In this document: piece by piece, positions 49,766 to 61,216 of the stretch
How positions within the stretch are numbered: position 1 is the first letter of the stretch
How the letters are laid out: every line of letters begins with the position of its first letter
NCBI GenBank assembly: GCA_963210315.1
Contig: OY723250.1
Coordinates: forward strand, 2,170,001 to 2,234,000
DNA length: 64,000 nt
DNA from: Rhynchopus euleeides
Lineage: Eukaryota; Euglenozoa; Diplonemea; Diplonemida; Diplonemidae
Direction of reading: 5' to 3'
Program-made: the position numbers and the translations under genes
The notes under the pieces: model-generated
Told to the model about the DNA's origin: nothing
The model's database searches: none
The model's input: the letters and a program-made list of their open reading frames with translations, nothing else

Positions 49766-52286
49766 ATGGCTGGCTTCGGTGGAGGTTTTGGCGGCGGGTT
49801 TGGGGCGCCTGCCGCTGGCGGCGGCTTCGGTGGCGCTTTCGGCGGAGGTGCTGGCGCCTTCGGCGGAGGCGGTGCCTTCGGGCAACAGCCACAGCAACAG
49901 CAGCAGCAGCAGCAGCAGCAGGGCCTGTTTGGCGGTGCCAGGCCTGGTGGCTTCGGGGGTGGCTTTGGCGCCACCCCCCAGCAGGGCGGCGCCTTCGGCG
50001 GCGCTTTTGGAGGGCAGCAACCGGCTCAGCAGCCCGCCTTCGGGGGCGGTGGCGCCTTCGGCGCCCAGCAGCAGCAGCCGCAGCAGCAGCAGCAGCAGCA
50101 GCAGGGCGGGTTCGGCGCCTTCGGGCAGCAGGCACAGCCCAACCCCAACCCCTTCGGCGGCGGCGCAGCCTTCGGCCAGCAGCAGCCACAGCAGCAGCAG
50201 CAGGGTGCCTTCGGCGGCGGATTCGGGGCCCAGCCCCAGCAGGGTGGCTTCGGGGGAGCCTTCGGGCAGCAGCCGCAGCAGCAGCAACAAGGCGCATTCG
50301 GGCAGCCGCAACAGCCGCAGGGCGGTTTTGGAGGCGGCGGCGGCGGCGGCGGGTTCGGCGGTGCCTTCGCGAGGCCATCCTCTGGCGCCGCCTTCGGGGG
50401 TGCCTTTGGGCAGACGCAGCAGCAGGCAGGCGCCTTCGGTGCGCAGCCCACCGGGTTTGGCGGCGGGGGTGCATTCGGCGGCACCGGCGGCGGTTTTGGC
50501 GGGGCCTTCGGGGCACATCCTTCGCAGGGCGGGTTCGGCGGCGCGTTTGGAGGCCAGCAGCAGCAGCCGCAGCAGCAAGGTGCCTTCGGCGGCGGCTTCG
50601 GCGGAGGCCTCGGTGGCGGGGGCGCCTTCGGCGCCCCGTCTAGCGCCGGCTTCGGCGGCGGTTTTGGCGCCCCCTCGAGTGGCGGGTTTGGCGGTGGCTT
50701 TGGCGGCGGGTTCGGAGGTGCCGGCACTGCCGCTCGCACCGGCTTCGGCGGCGGGTTTGGAGGTGGCTTCGCTGCAGCCCCCGTCGGCGCCCCCTCCACC
50801 GGTGGCTTCGGCGCAACCCCTGGCGGCTTTGGCGGGGGCGGCGGATTCGGCGGTGGCTTTGGTGCAACCCCCAGCTCTGGCGGGTTCGGCGGCGGCGGGT
50901 TTGGAGGTGGCTTCGGCGCACCCTCCTCAGGCGGTTTCGGCGGTGGCTTCGGAAAGCCTTCTTCCGCTGGGTTTGGCGGCGGCTTCGGTGCCCCGTCGTC
51001 TGGAGGTTTCGGGGGTGGACGCTTCGGCGGTGGCTTCGGCGGCGCCGCGTCTTCTGGCGGGTTCGGCACTGGGTTCGGCGCGTCGGCGGGCGGCTTCGGT
51101 GGAGGGTTTGGTGCACCCGCGACAGCACCAGGCGCAGCGCAGGGTGTGATGATCCCTCAGAAGGACGCACAGACGCTGCAGATCGAGAAGCTGAATGCGG
51201 AGTACCTCCAGAGTGTGACGAGCAACCCCTACGGCACTGACTTCACGGCGCCGCCTAAGTCGATTGCGAACACGCTGGCGACACCCTCCTCCACCAAGGT
51301 ATGCAGCGGGGCGGCGTGTGTGTGGCCATCATGTTTCAATGTGCTTGCAGACTGCGCGTTACCCAGCCCTCGGTGCGAAGCTGGCGAAGCCCGCTGTCGT
51401 TGCGAAGAATGTTATTCAAGCAAAGGCGGTCAACACTTATGAGCCTGCGCGCGAGTGGGAGGCGTGTGCATCCCCGACCCTTGCGACTCCTTCAGGTATG
51501 GCGTGCAAAGTGTTGTGTTCAAGATTGGGGCAGTAGATCACATCAAGAGAAGGCGTGATATACTCCAACAGGTTTCACGTGTGTGTGTCGTATGAGTTCT
51601 TTTGTACCCCGCCCTCACGTGTTTTGCTCTGCAGGTCTCCCCACTGTGTCGCCGTTTGCGACGCCGCTCTCTTGCCAGCCGCAGCTGTCGCCAATGCCGG
51701 GCGGGGGCATCTCACAGTCGGTTGCGCTCTCACCGCCGTCGCTCAAGCTGTCTCCCGACGATCCTTCCAAGCCGACCATCCTGTCGAGCAGCAGCAGCTA
51801 CAAAGTCCACCCCAGCACAGCAGAGCTGCAGGGGCGCAGCCTGAAGGAGCTTCAGGCAGTCGACGGGTTCGAGGTGGAGATCCCGAACAAGGCAATGATC
51901 AGGTGTGTACAAGGATGGGTGTGCGAAAACAAACAACCATGAGTTGCTGTGCCTGCCCTGCCAGAGAACCCTTCCCTCCCACCCCTTCTGCACCCTTCAG
52001 GTTCCTGAAGCCGATTGATCTGGCGAGCCTGACGCACACAGTCGACGAGATTATCACGTTCGACGCTGTCAACAACGAGCTGTCTCTGTACGAGTCTGTG
52101 CCGGAGCCTCCTGTCGGAAAGGGCTTGAACGTCCCTATCCGTGTGACCATCGTTCACGATCCTCTGAAGCTGGAAGCCAAGCGGCTGGAACAGGACCTCA
52201 AGAAGCTTGAGAAAGACATCCCCGGCTTCCGACATGTCAGCATCGATGCAGCCACAGGGTACCAGGTGTACGAGTACCACCCCTAG
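49766..52286 (+). CDS. Nup98-like FG nucleoporin ending at the autoproteolytic domain
   Basis: Model: join(49766..51298, 51351..51495, 51635..51902, 52001..52286), 743 aa. Residues 1-460 are dense GFGG(G/A)FG repeats with poly-Gln blocks, the permeability-barrier type of FG repeat. About 470-620 is a linker (SPFATPLSCQ, SPPSLKLSPDD). The C-terminal 120 residues match the Nup98 autoproteolytic domain: SLYESVPEPPVGKGLNVPIR and LEKDIPGFRHVSIDAATGYQ, ending YEYHP. In Nup98-Nup96 precursors this strand ends H-F|S and is self-cleaved; here the chain stops right after the His, so no cleavage is possible or needed. Introns are phase 0, 1 and 2, with GTATGC, GTATGG and GTGTGT donors. Expected at both faces of the nuclear pore. 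Confidence 0.87.
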
Positions 52287-53565
52287 TGCGATATGTCATG
52301 CAACTCAAGACCTTTCCTCGTTGCCGTGTTCCAATCTGCCTGTGCGTGGCATGCTATAGCAGGTGATTGCTCTCTCAATTGTACGGATTTGCGTTGAAAT
52401 GAAACTGGTTCCTCCACAGTTGCCCATCGACGGCGAGGCGTGGAGGGTCAGCGGCGGGTCTCGTGGGCCCTAGGGCCCTGACGCACAACCCAATATCCAA
52501 GAAAGAACGGGTGTGAGTGGTCTCCTGACGTTGGTGGTTAGTTTTTTGCCGTTTTCTTTCAGGCCTCGGTTGTGTCGTTTGAAACTTCTGCGCCACCAAT
52601 AGGGACACTCACGTGTTTGTGTTTTTCAAGCCAAGCTTTTCTTTGGCCCACTCTCGCTAGCCCTGAAATTGTCGCCACTCACGGCCCACCTTGTCTCTGG
52701 TGAGCGCGTGTCACAGGCATGTGCGATTTGAAACCGAAATAACCCAGCGCCCCCCTACCCCTAAGACCCTTATGCCCCTCCGTAGTGCCGTGGGATACGT
52801 GGGATGAACCGAACGAACTCCATGCCACCTGGAACTCAGCAATGCGATTGATGCGTAAGAGCCCCAACAGAAGTTTTGGCTGGATGGGCGCTTGGGAGCG
52901 TTCATTTTGCAACGCTTTGCCCTGCCAGATAAGGTTTGAATGCCCCCCCGCCCCCGTTCGAATCTGCAGCAACGCTCGTTTTTTAAGTGTTTTTTGACGA
53001 TTTTGTGGACCAGAATGAAGCAGTTTCACTGCAACTGCTTCCCCATTATGTTGCACACTTTTGTGTGAGCAGAAGGTGACACGCCGCAGCCAGCAAGCAA
53101 ACGTGCTCCCACAACTAGCCACCCTTGATGGGGCCGAGGGTGACTCACGAATTGTGCATGTGGCAACGCATCACAAACAAACTACAGCAGAGCGAACTGG
53201 GTGGTGGTGTCGCGTTTGCCAGTGCAAAGAGGGAGGATTAGGGGTCGGGTCGCTCAAGACCGTCGGGCTTTCCTGGAAGGGAGCTCGTTCCATTGCCTGT
53301 GTTTCCAAATCTGTATTATTCCGCACTGCCCTCTGCGACGTGTGGGCGTGACACGTGAGAGAGCTACTCGGCGAAAGCCGTCCCCATCTTGGACTGTTTG
53401 ATGACTGCAAGCCTGCCGTTGCCCCGACCCACCCATACCTGCCTGAGGGTTCTCTTGTCGTCGATCCTTGCATTGCGCCTGTTATCTACGTCCTTGTACC
53501 CACACACATGCCTTCCGACACAACAGATTTTATTTACACACAAGAATACGAAAAAGGAACGTGCG
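52287..53565. other. Intergenic stretch, no gene seen
   Basis: Only short frames without domain content are present. Composition is more balanced than in the genes. It provides the downstream flank of the nucleoporin and the leader of the next gene, which ends in an AT-rich TTTTATTTACACACAAG tract before the ATG at 53566. Confidence 0.55.
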
Positions 53566-55125
53566 ATGGACGTCCAGCAGATGATGCTCGCTGCACGGAA
53601 CGGCGGGACGCTCGGCGACGTGGGTGGGCCTCCGGAATCGGAAGGTGCTACTGACGACGAGGTCCTGCAGAGAATTGGCGCCCCGGCCGATCTCAGCGAT
53701 GCATCGCGTAACAAAGTGCTCCATCTGTACAAAGAGCTTCAGACTTGCATCGACGAGCGGTGTGTGAGCCTCAACATGCTGATTGAGCGCACCGTGTCCA
53801 TGCACAAGCAGATCCAGACGGACGTGAAGCAGATGATGGCGCAGGACGAAGAGGAGGACATCCTCGTCAACGAGACGATCCGCCGGACGGAACAGGCTGA
53901 GCGTGACCTGCAGCGCAACCCTGAGTACAAGAACTTCATCGACAAGCGTGCCGAGCCTGGGGCCACCAGAGCCATCACGCGGTTCGATGAATGGCCACTG
54001 GACCCGTCCCTCAGTGCCCTGGGCGACTGGAGCTCCCTGGTGGTGCTGACACCTGCCGAGTGCCAGGCACTGTGCGACCACCGCAAAGGGAAGGAGGAGC
54101 ACGGCCTCCCCGAGCGCCTGGTGAACACTCTGCAGACGCATATGGTGTCACCGGCAGATGAGGTGCACGTTAGGGTGAACGGTGATCCTGTGCATGACCT
54201 GAGCCTTGCAGATGCCGATGGTGGGCGCACTGTTCTGGGTATGGCGGCAACGCTTATCGAGGCCATGCGCAGCACCCCGAGCGAGGCGGTCCTGACGAAC
54301 GAAGAGATCCACATGTTGCACGGCCTGCTGCGTGTCGTGAAGGCTCAGCCACGTGCCGACTCCGTCGAAGCGCTCATCGAATGCCTCACGAGGAGCAAGA
54401 CCCTCTTCCGCGACCACCTGACCCCCGCCGTGATCCACTCGCGGTGCATGTTCCTCGCCATCACGCCCCTGCGCGGCATGCTCGACAAGATGCACTTCCG
54501 AGCCTTCGTGCTCGGGGGCAAGGTGCGCGTTGTGGAGCAGAAGTACCCGGACCTCCTCTACGGGCACGATGCCAGCCGTGTCACCCCTGAGGTGAAGCGT
54601 GCAGTCGAAGCATTCATCAACAACAAGGTCGCCTCCTGCTCATCCGTGCTCACTGACAAGTTTGTCGCTGACGTGGTCTACAGCGGTGATCGCGTCACCC
54701 TCGACTGGGTGCACAGGCTCAGCTACGAGGCGGCACGCATGGCCTCCTGGGAGGACCTGTGTGCAGCTGCGGCAAGCCCCCCCGGGACAGCCCCCGTCAC
54801 GTGGATGCTGAAGACAGAGCCTGCAAAGGTGCTCCGTGAGCCTGCAGACCAGTCGCACGACATCCAGACATTCAGCTTCCTTGTTGCGGAGCGTTCCAAC
54901 CTGCGCCCCGGGCACTCGTGCTGGGAGTCGAAGCCCACACCTGCCACGAAGGCGCTCGTCAAGGCTGCTCAGAACTGTGCGGCAGCCGACATGTCTCCCG
55001 CCGACGCAGTCACAGCACCTGCCAGCAGCGATGGGGCACTCTCCAACAGCAGCATTCTTGCCTGCACTGTCGCGGTTGCAGCCACCGGCTTCCTCGCTGG
55101 CTACATCGCCCCCCGCCGTGCATGA
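53566..55125 (+). CDS. CDC123-like protein with C-terminal membrane segment
   Basis: 519 aa, one exon. Residues 1-125 are helical (VLHLYKELQTCIDERCVSLN, then an acidic helix). The core resembles CDC123-type ATP-grasp proteins: FDEWPL and LSALGDWSSLVVLTPAECQA near the start, LDKMHFRAFVLGGKVRVVEQ (compare the E-F-R-x-F-V..I-S-Q strand) and DKFVADVVYSGDRVTLDWVH (compare Y-V-V-D-V..V-x-L-I-D-F-N-P). The key acidic residues of the CDC123 nucleotide site are only partly kept. CDC123 is a soluble assembly factor for translation factor eIF2; here residues 497-515 (ILACTVAVAATGFLAGYIA) form a single membrane segment followed by PRRA, a tail-anchor layout. The start is the first ATG of the coding-like region. 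Confidence 0.5.
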   Translation: MDVQQMMLAARNGGTLGDVGGPPESEGATDDEVLQRIGAPADLSDASRNKVLHLYKELQTCIDERCVSLNMLIERTVSMHKQIQTDVKQMMAQDEEEDILVNETIRRTEQAERDLQRNPEYKNFIDKRAEPGATRAITRFDEWPLDPSLSALGDWSSLVVLTPAECQALCDHRKGKEEHGLPERLVNTLQTHMVSPADEVHVRVNGDPVHDLSLADADGGRTVLGMAATLIEAMRSTPSEAVLTNEEIHMLHGLLRVVKAQPRADSVEALIECLTRSKTLFRDHLTPAVIHSRCMFLAITPLRGMLDKMHFRAFVLGGKVRVVEQKYPDLLYGHDASRVTPEVKRAVEAFINNKVASCSSVLTDKFVADVVYSGDRVTLDWVHRLSYEAARMASWEDLCAAAASPPGTAPVTWMLKTEPAKVLREPADQSHDIQTFSFLVAERSNLRPGHSCWESKPTPATKALVKAAQNCAAADMSPADAVTAPASSDGALSNSSILACTVAVAATGFLAGYIAPRRA

Positions 55126-55631
55126 GAAAGCGCTCGCGCTGCAGCAGGCATTACACACCCGCCTTGTTGTGGTTTCTCCGTTGCCAGGACTCACTGGCTC
55201 ACTGCCCACTGCTCCACACCCCCACCTTTACACAGGCGAGGGGGGTGTGGGTGCCGTCAAACAGCAGCACAAAATACAAACCGAAAAGTGGGGACAGTGT
55301 GCCACTGACAGCAAAACACCACCGGGTTCACACCCCGGGCACCACTCCTCCGCTGTTTCCCGCCCAAATTCTCCCCCAAGCGCGTGTTCTATTTGTTGCG
55401 CCCCCCCCTCCCCTCACCCCACCCCCCGCTGCTTCTGCCGCTCTGCTTTATTTCTGCTGTCTTTGCCTCTAACACCCCGTCTCCGCGATGAGCCGCTCCC
55501 AGCCCCCCACCCCCACATCCCCCCCACCCCCGCGACCCCACGCCTTGCCACTGTCCATTTTGCGAGTCATATTGGCACCACCCCTCCACCCCACTACCCC
55601 TCCCACCACCGCCACAGCACGGGGCAGCCGT

Positions 55632-58600
55632 ATGGCCACCCTCACACCGAAGCCCCCCCGCACCCGCAACGATGCCTTCTCCCGGAAGGACCTCAGCATG
55701 TGCGGCGGGGAGTACCCCCTCCTGGCCGTCAGCAACGAGCACCTGGAGCGCGAGGGCTACCTCAGCCTCCACAGGCGCACCATCGCCGACGCCGACAGGC
55801 TGGCTGCGGAGGAGATGCGCCGCAGGGGTGCGACGCTGCTGCAGGAGGAGCAGGACTGGCGGCGCATCGTGAGGGCGAAGGACGGGATGACTGCGCTGAG
55901 CATGGCGTCCTCCCTCGACACTACAGCCGCATGTGGTGCGCTGGAGGCAGGGCGGAGGGCGCAGGCGCACAGGACAGCCCTGCTGCTGAGCGTGGTGCTG
56001 CTGGAGGAGGCGGTGCGCGGCGACATAGAGGAGACGGAGGAGCAGCGCCGCGTGGTGGTGTTCCTCCGCACCCTGCACGCCATGGAGGAGCAGCACAGGG
56101 GCAGGGGCATCCCCGACCAACTCCACGAGGCGCGCTGCCGCACCGCTGTCGCGCATGCGGTTGCCGGGGAGGAGGAGGTTGCGCGGATCGGGATTTCCAT
56201 CGAGACCTCCGCTGCCTTCTTCCGCATCGCCTTCCAATCGGATTTCTCGCGTGACGTCGCGTCGAGGTATACAGGGTCGTTCTCAGCAGAGCGTGCCCTG
56301 GTGGAGGAGCAGGAGGCTGAGGCGCGCCGTGCCCTGCAGGACCTCGGCACCCATGCGTGGGGCTATGTGTTGGATATCGGGGAGACGGGGCTGCGCGAGG
56401 CAGTCGCTTCCCTGCGTGGCCTGCCGCTGACACATCCGGTGTTTGCGGAGTTCGACGTGCAGCGTGCGCTGCTGCATGAGGAGTGTGTGGCGGCAGAGGC
56501 GGGCATCTCAGCCGCCATGGCCACGGAGCGGGAGCTGTGGCTGTGGGGGCTGCTGGATGTGGAGGCAGCGTCCAGGCGTGCCGTGATGTCGGAGGAGCTG
56601 GAGGAGACAGGCAAGTGGGCCCCGTATCAAGCGGAGCTGAGGCTGGGGTCGCAGCAGCAGGAGGTGCGCGAGGTGAGGGGTGTGGGTGGTGCTGCCGGGG
56701 GTGTGATCGTCACGCAGGCTGTGGTGCGGGAGCTGCGGGAGGTGGTGACGCTGGAGGAGTGCTACCGCCTGGTGCGTACCGAGACGGAGCAGGGGTGCCG
56801 GCGTGAGCTGCGGGAGCTCCACGTTACGTGCCTGGCGCAGGTGCAGTGCCGCTGCGACAAGCAGCGTGTGGCAATGCCCCCTGCCCTCGCCGCGCTGTGT
56901 TATGAATTGGTGACTGCGACGCAGGACATCGAGTGGGACGAGCACCTTGCCTTCGCCGACATGGAGGCCTCACGCCTCGTCGCCCTGGAGCGGCTGCGCC
57001 TGCTGTACGTGCGGTCGGGCTGCCAGCGCAGGATCAGCGCGCTTCCTGAGGGTCTTGCGGAGCCTCTGAGTGCAGCCGCCTCTGATGTCGATGCCTTCGA
57101 GGCGACGATGCGTGTGCGCATGCAGGAGCTTCTTGAGGAGCATGCCTCTGTTGCGCAGCAGGAGGCGGAGGACTCTGGGATTGCCTGTGGCCTTGCGCAC
57201 GACTGGGAGGTGCTGCTCCGTGTGGCTGCGAACAACCAGCGGGTATGTTGCTGCGGTGTGGTGGTGTGTCCACTTCATCCCCCTTCCGCAGCTTCTGAGT
57301 GCCGAGTGCGAGCACATGCTGATGCACACCGTTGCAGAGCTGCACAGCAACATCGAGCTGAGTGCCACTGCCATGCAGGAAGATGCGGTATGCTTCCTTC
57401 GAGCTACTGTGTGCCACCCCACCACGACAGGACACGGCCCTCATCCAGGAGCGGATGGATGCACACCCTGTGTACTTGCGTGATGCACACTTGGCACGCG
57501 CCGCGGAGGCCGATGCAACCGTGTCCTGCTTTGCTCGGGACGCCTTCGGGATCTACGTCCACTGTGCAGAAACGATGAAGCGCACATTATCGGAGACATC
57601 AGAAGCTCTGTGCAGCGACGTCGCCGTGTGGCTGTCGCGCGCGCGCTGCATCGACCTGACGGAGGGCGAGGCGCTGGCAGGCTGGTCGATGTACCGGCGT
57701 GACACTGTGCTCGCACACATGCGGGCTGCTGTCCCTGCGAGCCTCACAGAGGCAGAGCAGTGCATGTGCGACATCATCACGGCTGTCGACGACCAGCTGC
57801 GCGACAGCCACACACTGCACCAGCTCGAGGTGGCCTTCTTGGCAGGGCGGCAGCTCGACGTGGCGTCCGCCTGCTGTGTGGGGGAGGAGGTTGCGGCCCG
57901 CACGGAGGGCCTCCGTGTGGCCTCGCGCACCGCCACAGCCGCAGCGGGCGTGGTCGCCGGCGACATACGAGGCGTGCTGCTGGCAGAGGAGGAGGACCAG
58001 CGCTTCCCCGACCTGCACGCAGAGGCCGCTGCGTGGCTGGCAGAGGGTATGCGCATTGCACATGCAACCTACGCCGCAAACCCGCTGCTGCTGCATCAGC
58101 ACATCCACCAGCTGGAAGCTGTGAAGGCGCGCGGCCTCTACTCCGCACAGCGCGAGGTGCTGCGTGCTCTGTCCGAGACGGGCCTGGCGCTGGAGGAGGC
58201 GATGCAGGCGCTGCGGCAGGACAGCGCTGCGATACAGCAGAGCGCTGTGCTGGACCTCCTCGACACAGAGGCCCTGTGCGCCGAGCTGGTGCGCAACGGC
58301 GAGCACCGCAATGCTCTGAAGAAGGGCACTGACGCCGGCGGTCATGAGCTGCACCGCCTGCGCATCATGAAAGCGGGCATCGCCGCGATGGATGCGATAT
58401 GGCATGACGAGACTTCGGAACGTCGCCGCCTGCTGCGTGACCTGCTCCGCCCGACAGGCCGACTCGCTGAGATTATCACTCAGCACTTCGACAACGCCGA
58501 AGTCATATTGGACGCCCTTGCCGCTGCAGGTGTGATGACGATGTCCGCTTTTGTTGATCTGGACGACTCCCGCACCCAGCACGCCCCCGTGCGTGACAGG

Positions 58601-59431
58601 CAGACGCTCCTCTCCCTGTCGCACGCTTTGCGGGATTCGCTCCCGTGCGACGGCCTGACGGTGCTGTGGGTCACAGCACACCCCAGCAGCGCCTTCACAG
58701 GGCCCTACGTGCGGTGCGGGGAGAACACCTTCAGAAAGCCTGCCTCCCAGATGTGCGTCTCTCGGTTTGGCAGCGAGTGGCGCCTGCTGCCCCACGCAGG
58801 ACCCTGCGACATGCACCCCATCGCCACCCCCCCCGACGTGGAAGTGCTCGGCGTGACCTTCACCTTCGCATGCATGACATGCAACATGGTGCCTGCCTAT
58901 CTCGCTGTCGGCAGCGGCGTGTCGGGCACGCTGCACTTCTCCCAGGGCAAGTGGCTCATGCGCCTCGACAGGGAGGGCACACGCCAGTGCTACCGAGGCA
59001 CCCCGCGGGAAGGCAGCGCTCACGACACCCCGTCGGATCTCGACTGGGATGACATCACACATGAGGGGGGCGACTTCCCTTCGTTGGTGATGCCGATCGG
59101 TGTTGGCGCGTCACAGCCATGCTACCGCACGCAACTGGACACACAGCAACCTCTCTACACACCACACGGGCATGCCGGTTTCACGGGAAATGGCACCGCA
59201 GTGCACGATGGTGTGCTGACAGTGCACAACCCTGTGGCGTGCAGCAGGTCACTGCTGGGCGAGTGGCCCGCACGCAACGACTGCATCCATGTCAGGCTTC
59301 TCGACTGCACAGATAAGGCCTCCCCGTTCTTCTGCATTGCGCCCAGCAAGGGCCAGCTGTGCCTCCGCGATGCCACGACAGGGGTGCCGTGGTTTAAGTC
59401 CCCCATTTACAACCACCTCCGTGCGGGGTGA
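55632..59431 (+). CDS. Large helical unknown protein, three exons
   Basis: Model: join(55632..57242, 57292..57387, 57431..59431), 1,235 aa, introns of 49 and 43 bp, both phase 0 (GTATGT..CAG and GTATGC..CAG). An alternative ATG at 55488 would add a Pro-rich leader. Residues 1-950 are almost all alpha-helical, rich in Ala, Glu, Arg and Leu, with regular spacing of about 110 residues between similar blocks (for example EEDQRFPDLHAEAAAWLAEG), suggesting an alpha-solenoid or spectrin-like array. The last 280 residues are beta-rich with many Cys, Trp and Gly (FGSEWRLLPHAGPCDMH, GVSGTLHFSQGKWLMRLDRE, GHAGFTGNGTAVHDGVLTVH). No known family was recognised. Confidence 0.72.
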
Positions 59432-59598
59432 TCACTTACACTCTTTGCCTGCCCCACCCCCACCCCCGCCTCACGGCAACACAAGCTTAAGTTAAGCTCT
59501 CTCGAGGCCTGATATTTTGTCTATTCTGGTTGGGAGAAGGCGTAGCCCCCCCACCCCCCCCCCCCCCCCCCGATTGTCCCCTCCCCGCACGCCCCTTT

Positions 59599-60135
59599 AT
59601 GGACCTCCTCCGGTGTGCGCACAGCATTGAGACGCACTCTCTGGCAGTAAACATTTGCCTCACATTCCACTCCTTCTGCAGGTTTTTTCCACCGATCGGC
59701 GGGATGGTCACGGATGCGTCAAGCAGCGCCGGGAGCGCGGCGATGCCGATGCGGTGCATGATACCTTCGGGGTTTTCCTCCATGGCCTCCGGGCGCCCTT
59801 TCCTGGCTGCGCATAACACCCAGGAGGTGTTCTTCACCCGCAAGAAGCGATCGACAAGTCCGGCCAGCAAAGGCGTCTTCCTCCCCTACCTGCAGGGGCT
59901 CGCGAAGGAGACGAAGAGCTGCACGGCAGCGAGCTATATCAAGTCGGAGCGCAGAGGGACTGTCACACTACCGCGGGCGCCTGTGAAGCCCAGTGTGTAC
60001 TTCCCACGCCCTCCGTCACCTCCGCGCGAATCATATGTGCCTTCCAACATCACGACAGCCACATCCGGCCCTGCCATGCGTGGGGTGCCGCACCTGCATC
60101 TCATAGGAAGCCTCAACCTGCGTGGCCTGCGTTAG
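59599..60135 (+). CDS. Small unknown protein, two exons
   Basis: Model: join(59599..59612, 59682..60135), 155 aa. The first exon is only 14 bases (MDLL plus two bases); the intron has donor GTGTGC and acceptor CTGCAG and is 69 bp. Without splicing, the reading frame would have a Cys-rich insert that looks non-coding. The product has a Ser/Met-rich start, a basic centre (FFTRKKRSTSPASKGVFLPY), and a proline-aromatic tail (VYFPRPPSPPRESYVPSN). No family was recognised. The model is attractive but the tiny first exon needs transcript support. Confidence 0.5.
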   Translation: MDLLRCAHSIETHSLAVNICLTFHSFCRFFPPIGGMVTDASSSAGSAAMPMRCMIPSGFSSMASGRPFLAAHNTQEVFFTRKKRSTSPASKGVFLPYLQGLAKETKSCTAASYIKSERRGTVTLPRAPVKPSVYFPRPPSPPRESYVPSNITTATSGPAMRGVPHLHLIGSLNLRGLR

Positions 60136-61216
60136 CCCAGCTAATCGACACCTGGCCTGATGCACAGGGACACCCCGTCCACCTTTCCTTCTGCCGCTGT
60201 ACATTATATGTGGCTCGTCTGCCCTTCTCTGCCACCCCCTCTTGCAACCCTCTTGCATGCTCTCCCCAGCACTCCCCCCCCACCCCCGTCCTTCCGGCCG
60301 TCGGCTCTTTGTTGAAACTTGGCGCAAGTGGCTTCGCCCCACCCCACCCCCACCCCGCCGCCACCGTCTTGACTGGCAGTGGTGTGTCGGTAGTGCAGCT
60401 CCCTTCAGATTCCTTTTTCAGCTCAGTATGTATGCCTTACGCTCGAAGCAGGATACACCGCCGACACATGTCACTAGCTACGGGGGAGGGGTGAGGGATC
60501 GATCGGGCCGTGATTACCCCCGTGTTCTATTTATCCTCCTTCATTGCATGAGGCTGCGCAAGGAAGTTACGGTGATTTGGTATTCCCTGAACCCTCTACG
60601 CAAGAACTACGTACATCTGGCCTCTTCAAGAGGGACGCCACCACACCTGCTTTCCGTGTGTTTTGTTGTTGTGTTGTTGTGTGTGCAGCGGGGGATTGCA
60701 TCAAGATCACATAGTGGTGCTCGGTGCCTTCCCCCCCACGCTCCCACACAGCAAAGGGCTCGTGTGGCCCTATGTCCCCCTGTACCCACTGTGATCGCTG
60801 CTGCCGGATGCGCCCTGTTTGCACCATCATTTGCGCCCCTCTTTCGAGGACTCGCCTCAGCGTTCCCCCTCGCCATCGAGGAAACGGGGCCCCTCTTCCG
60901 AGGGGGTTTCCCAGAGAAGGAAGTATATGTGTGCTGGGCATCACGGATGTCCTGCAGGCTGGGGGAGTCGCCCATACAAAATATAGGCAAAATGCCGGGT
61001 TCCCAGCAACGTTTGCATTACTCCGCCTCCCGCCCGCCACCCCCCAAACTTCTGCACAACACATGACGGAATAACGTATCAAGCACAGATTCACCACCCC
61101 ACCCCACCCCACCCCCCACTATACACTGCCACACCTCACCACCACACGCCAGGGTGCGGCGCCGCCCTTCACTGCACAAAGCTGCAGTGCATGCGCGGCA
61201 CACAGCAGGCCCTGCC
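60136..61216. other. Intergenic stretch, no gene seen
   Basis: C-rich and balanced segments alternate. The last 150 bases before 61217 contain CCACCCCACCCC repeats, seen before several other starts in this window. Confidence 0.55.
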
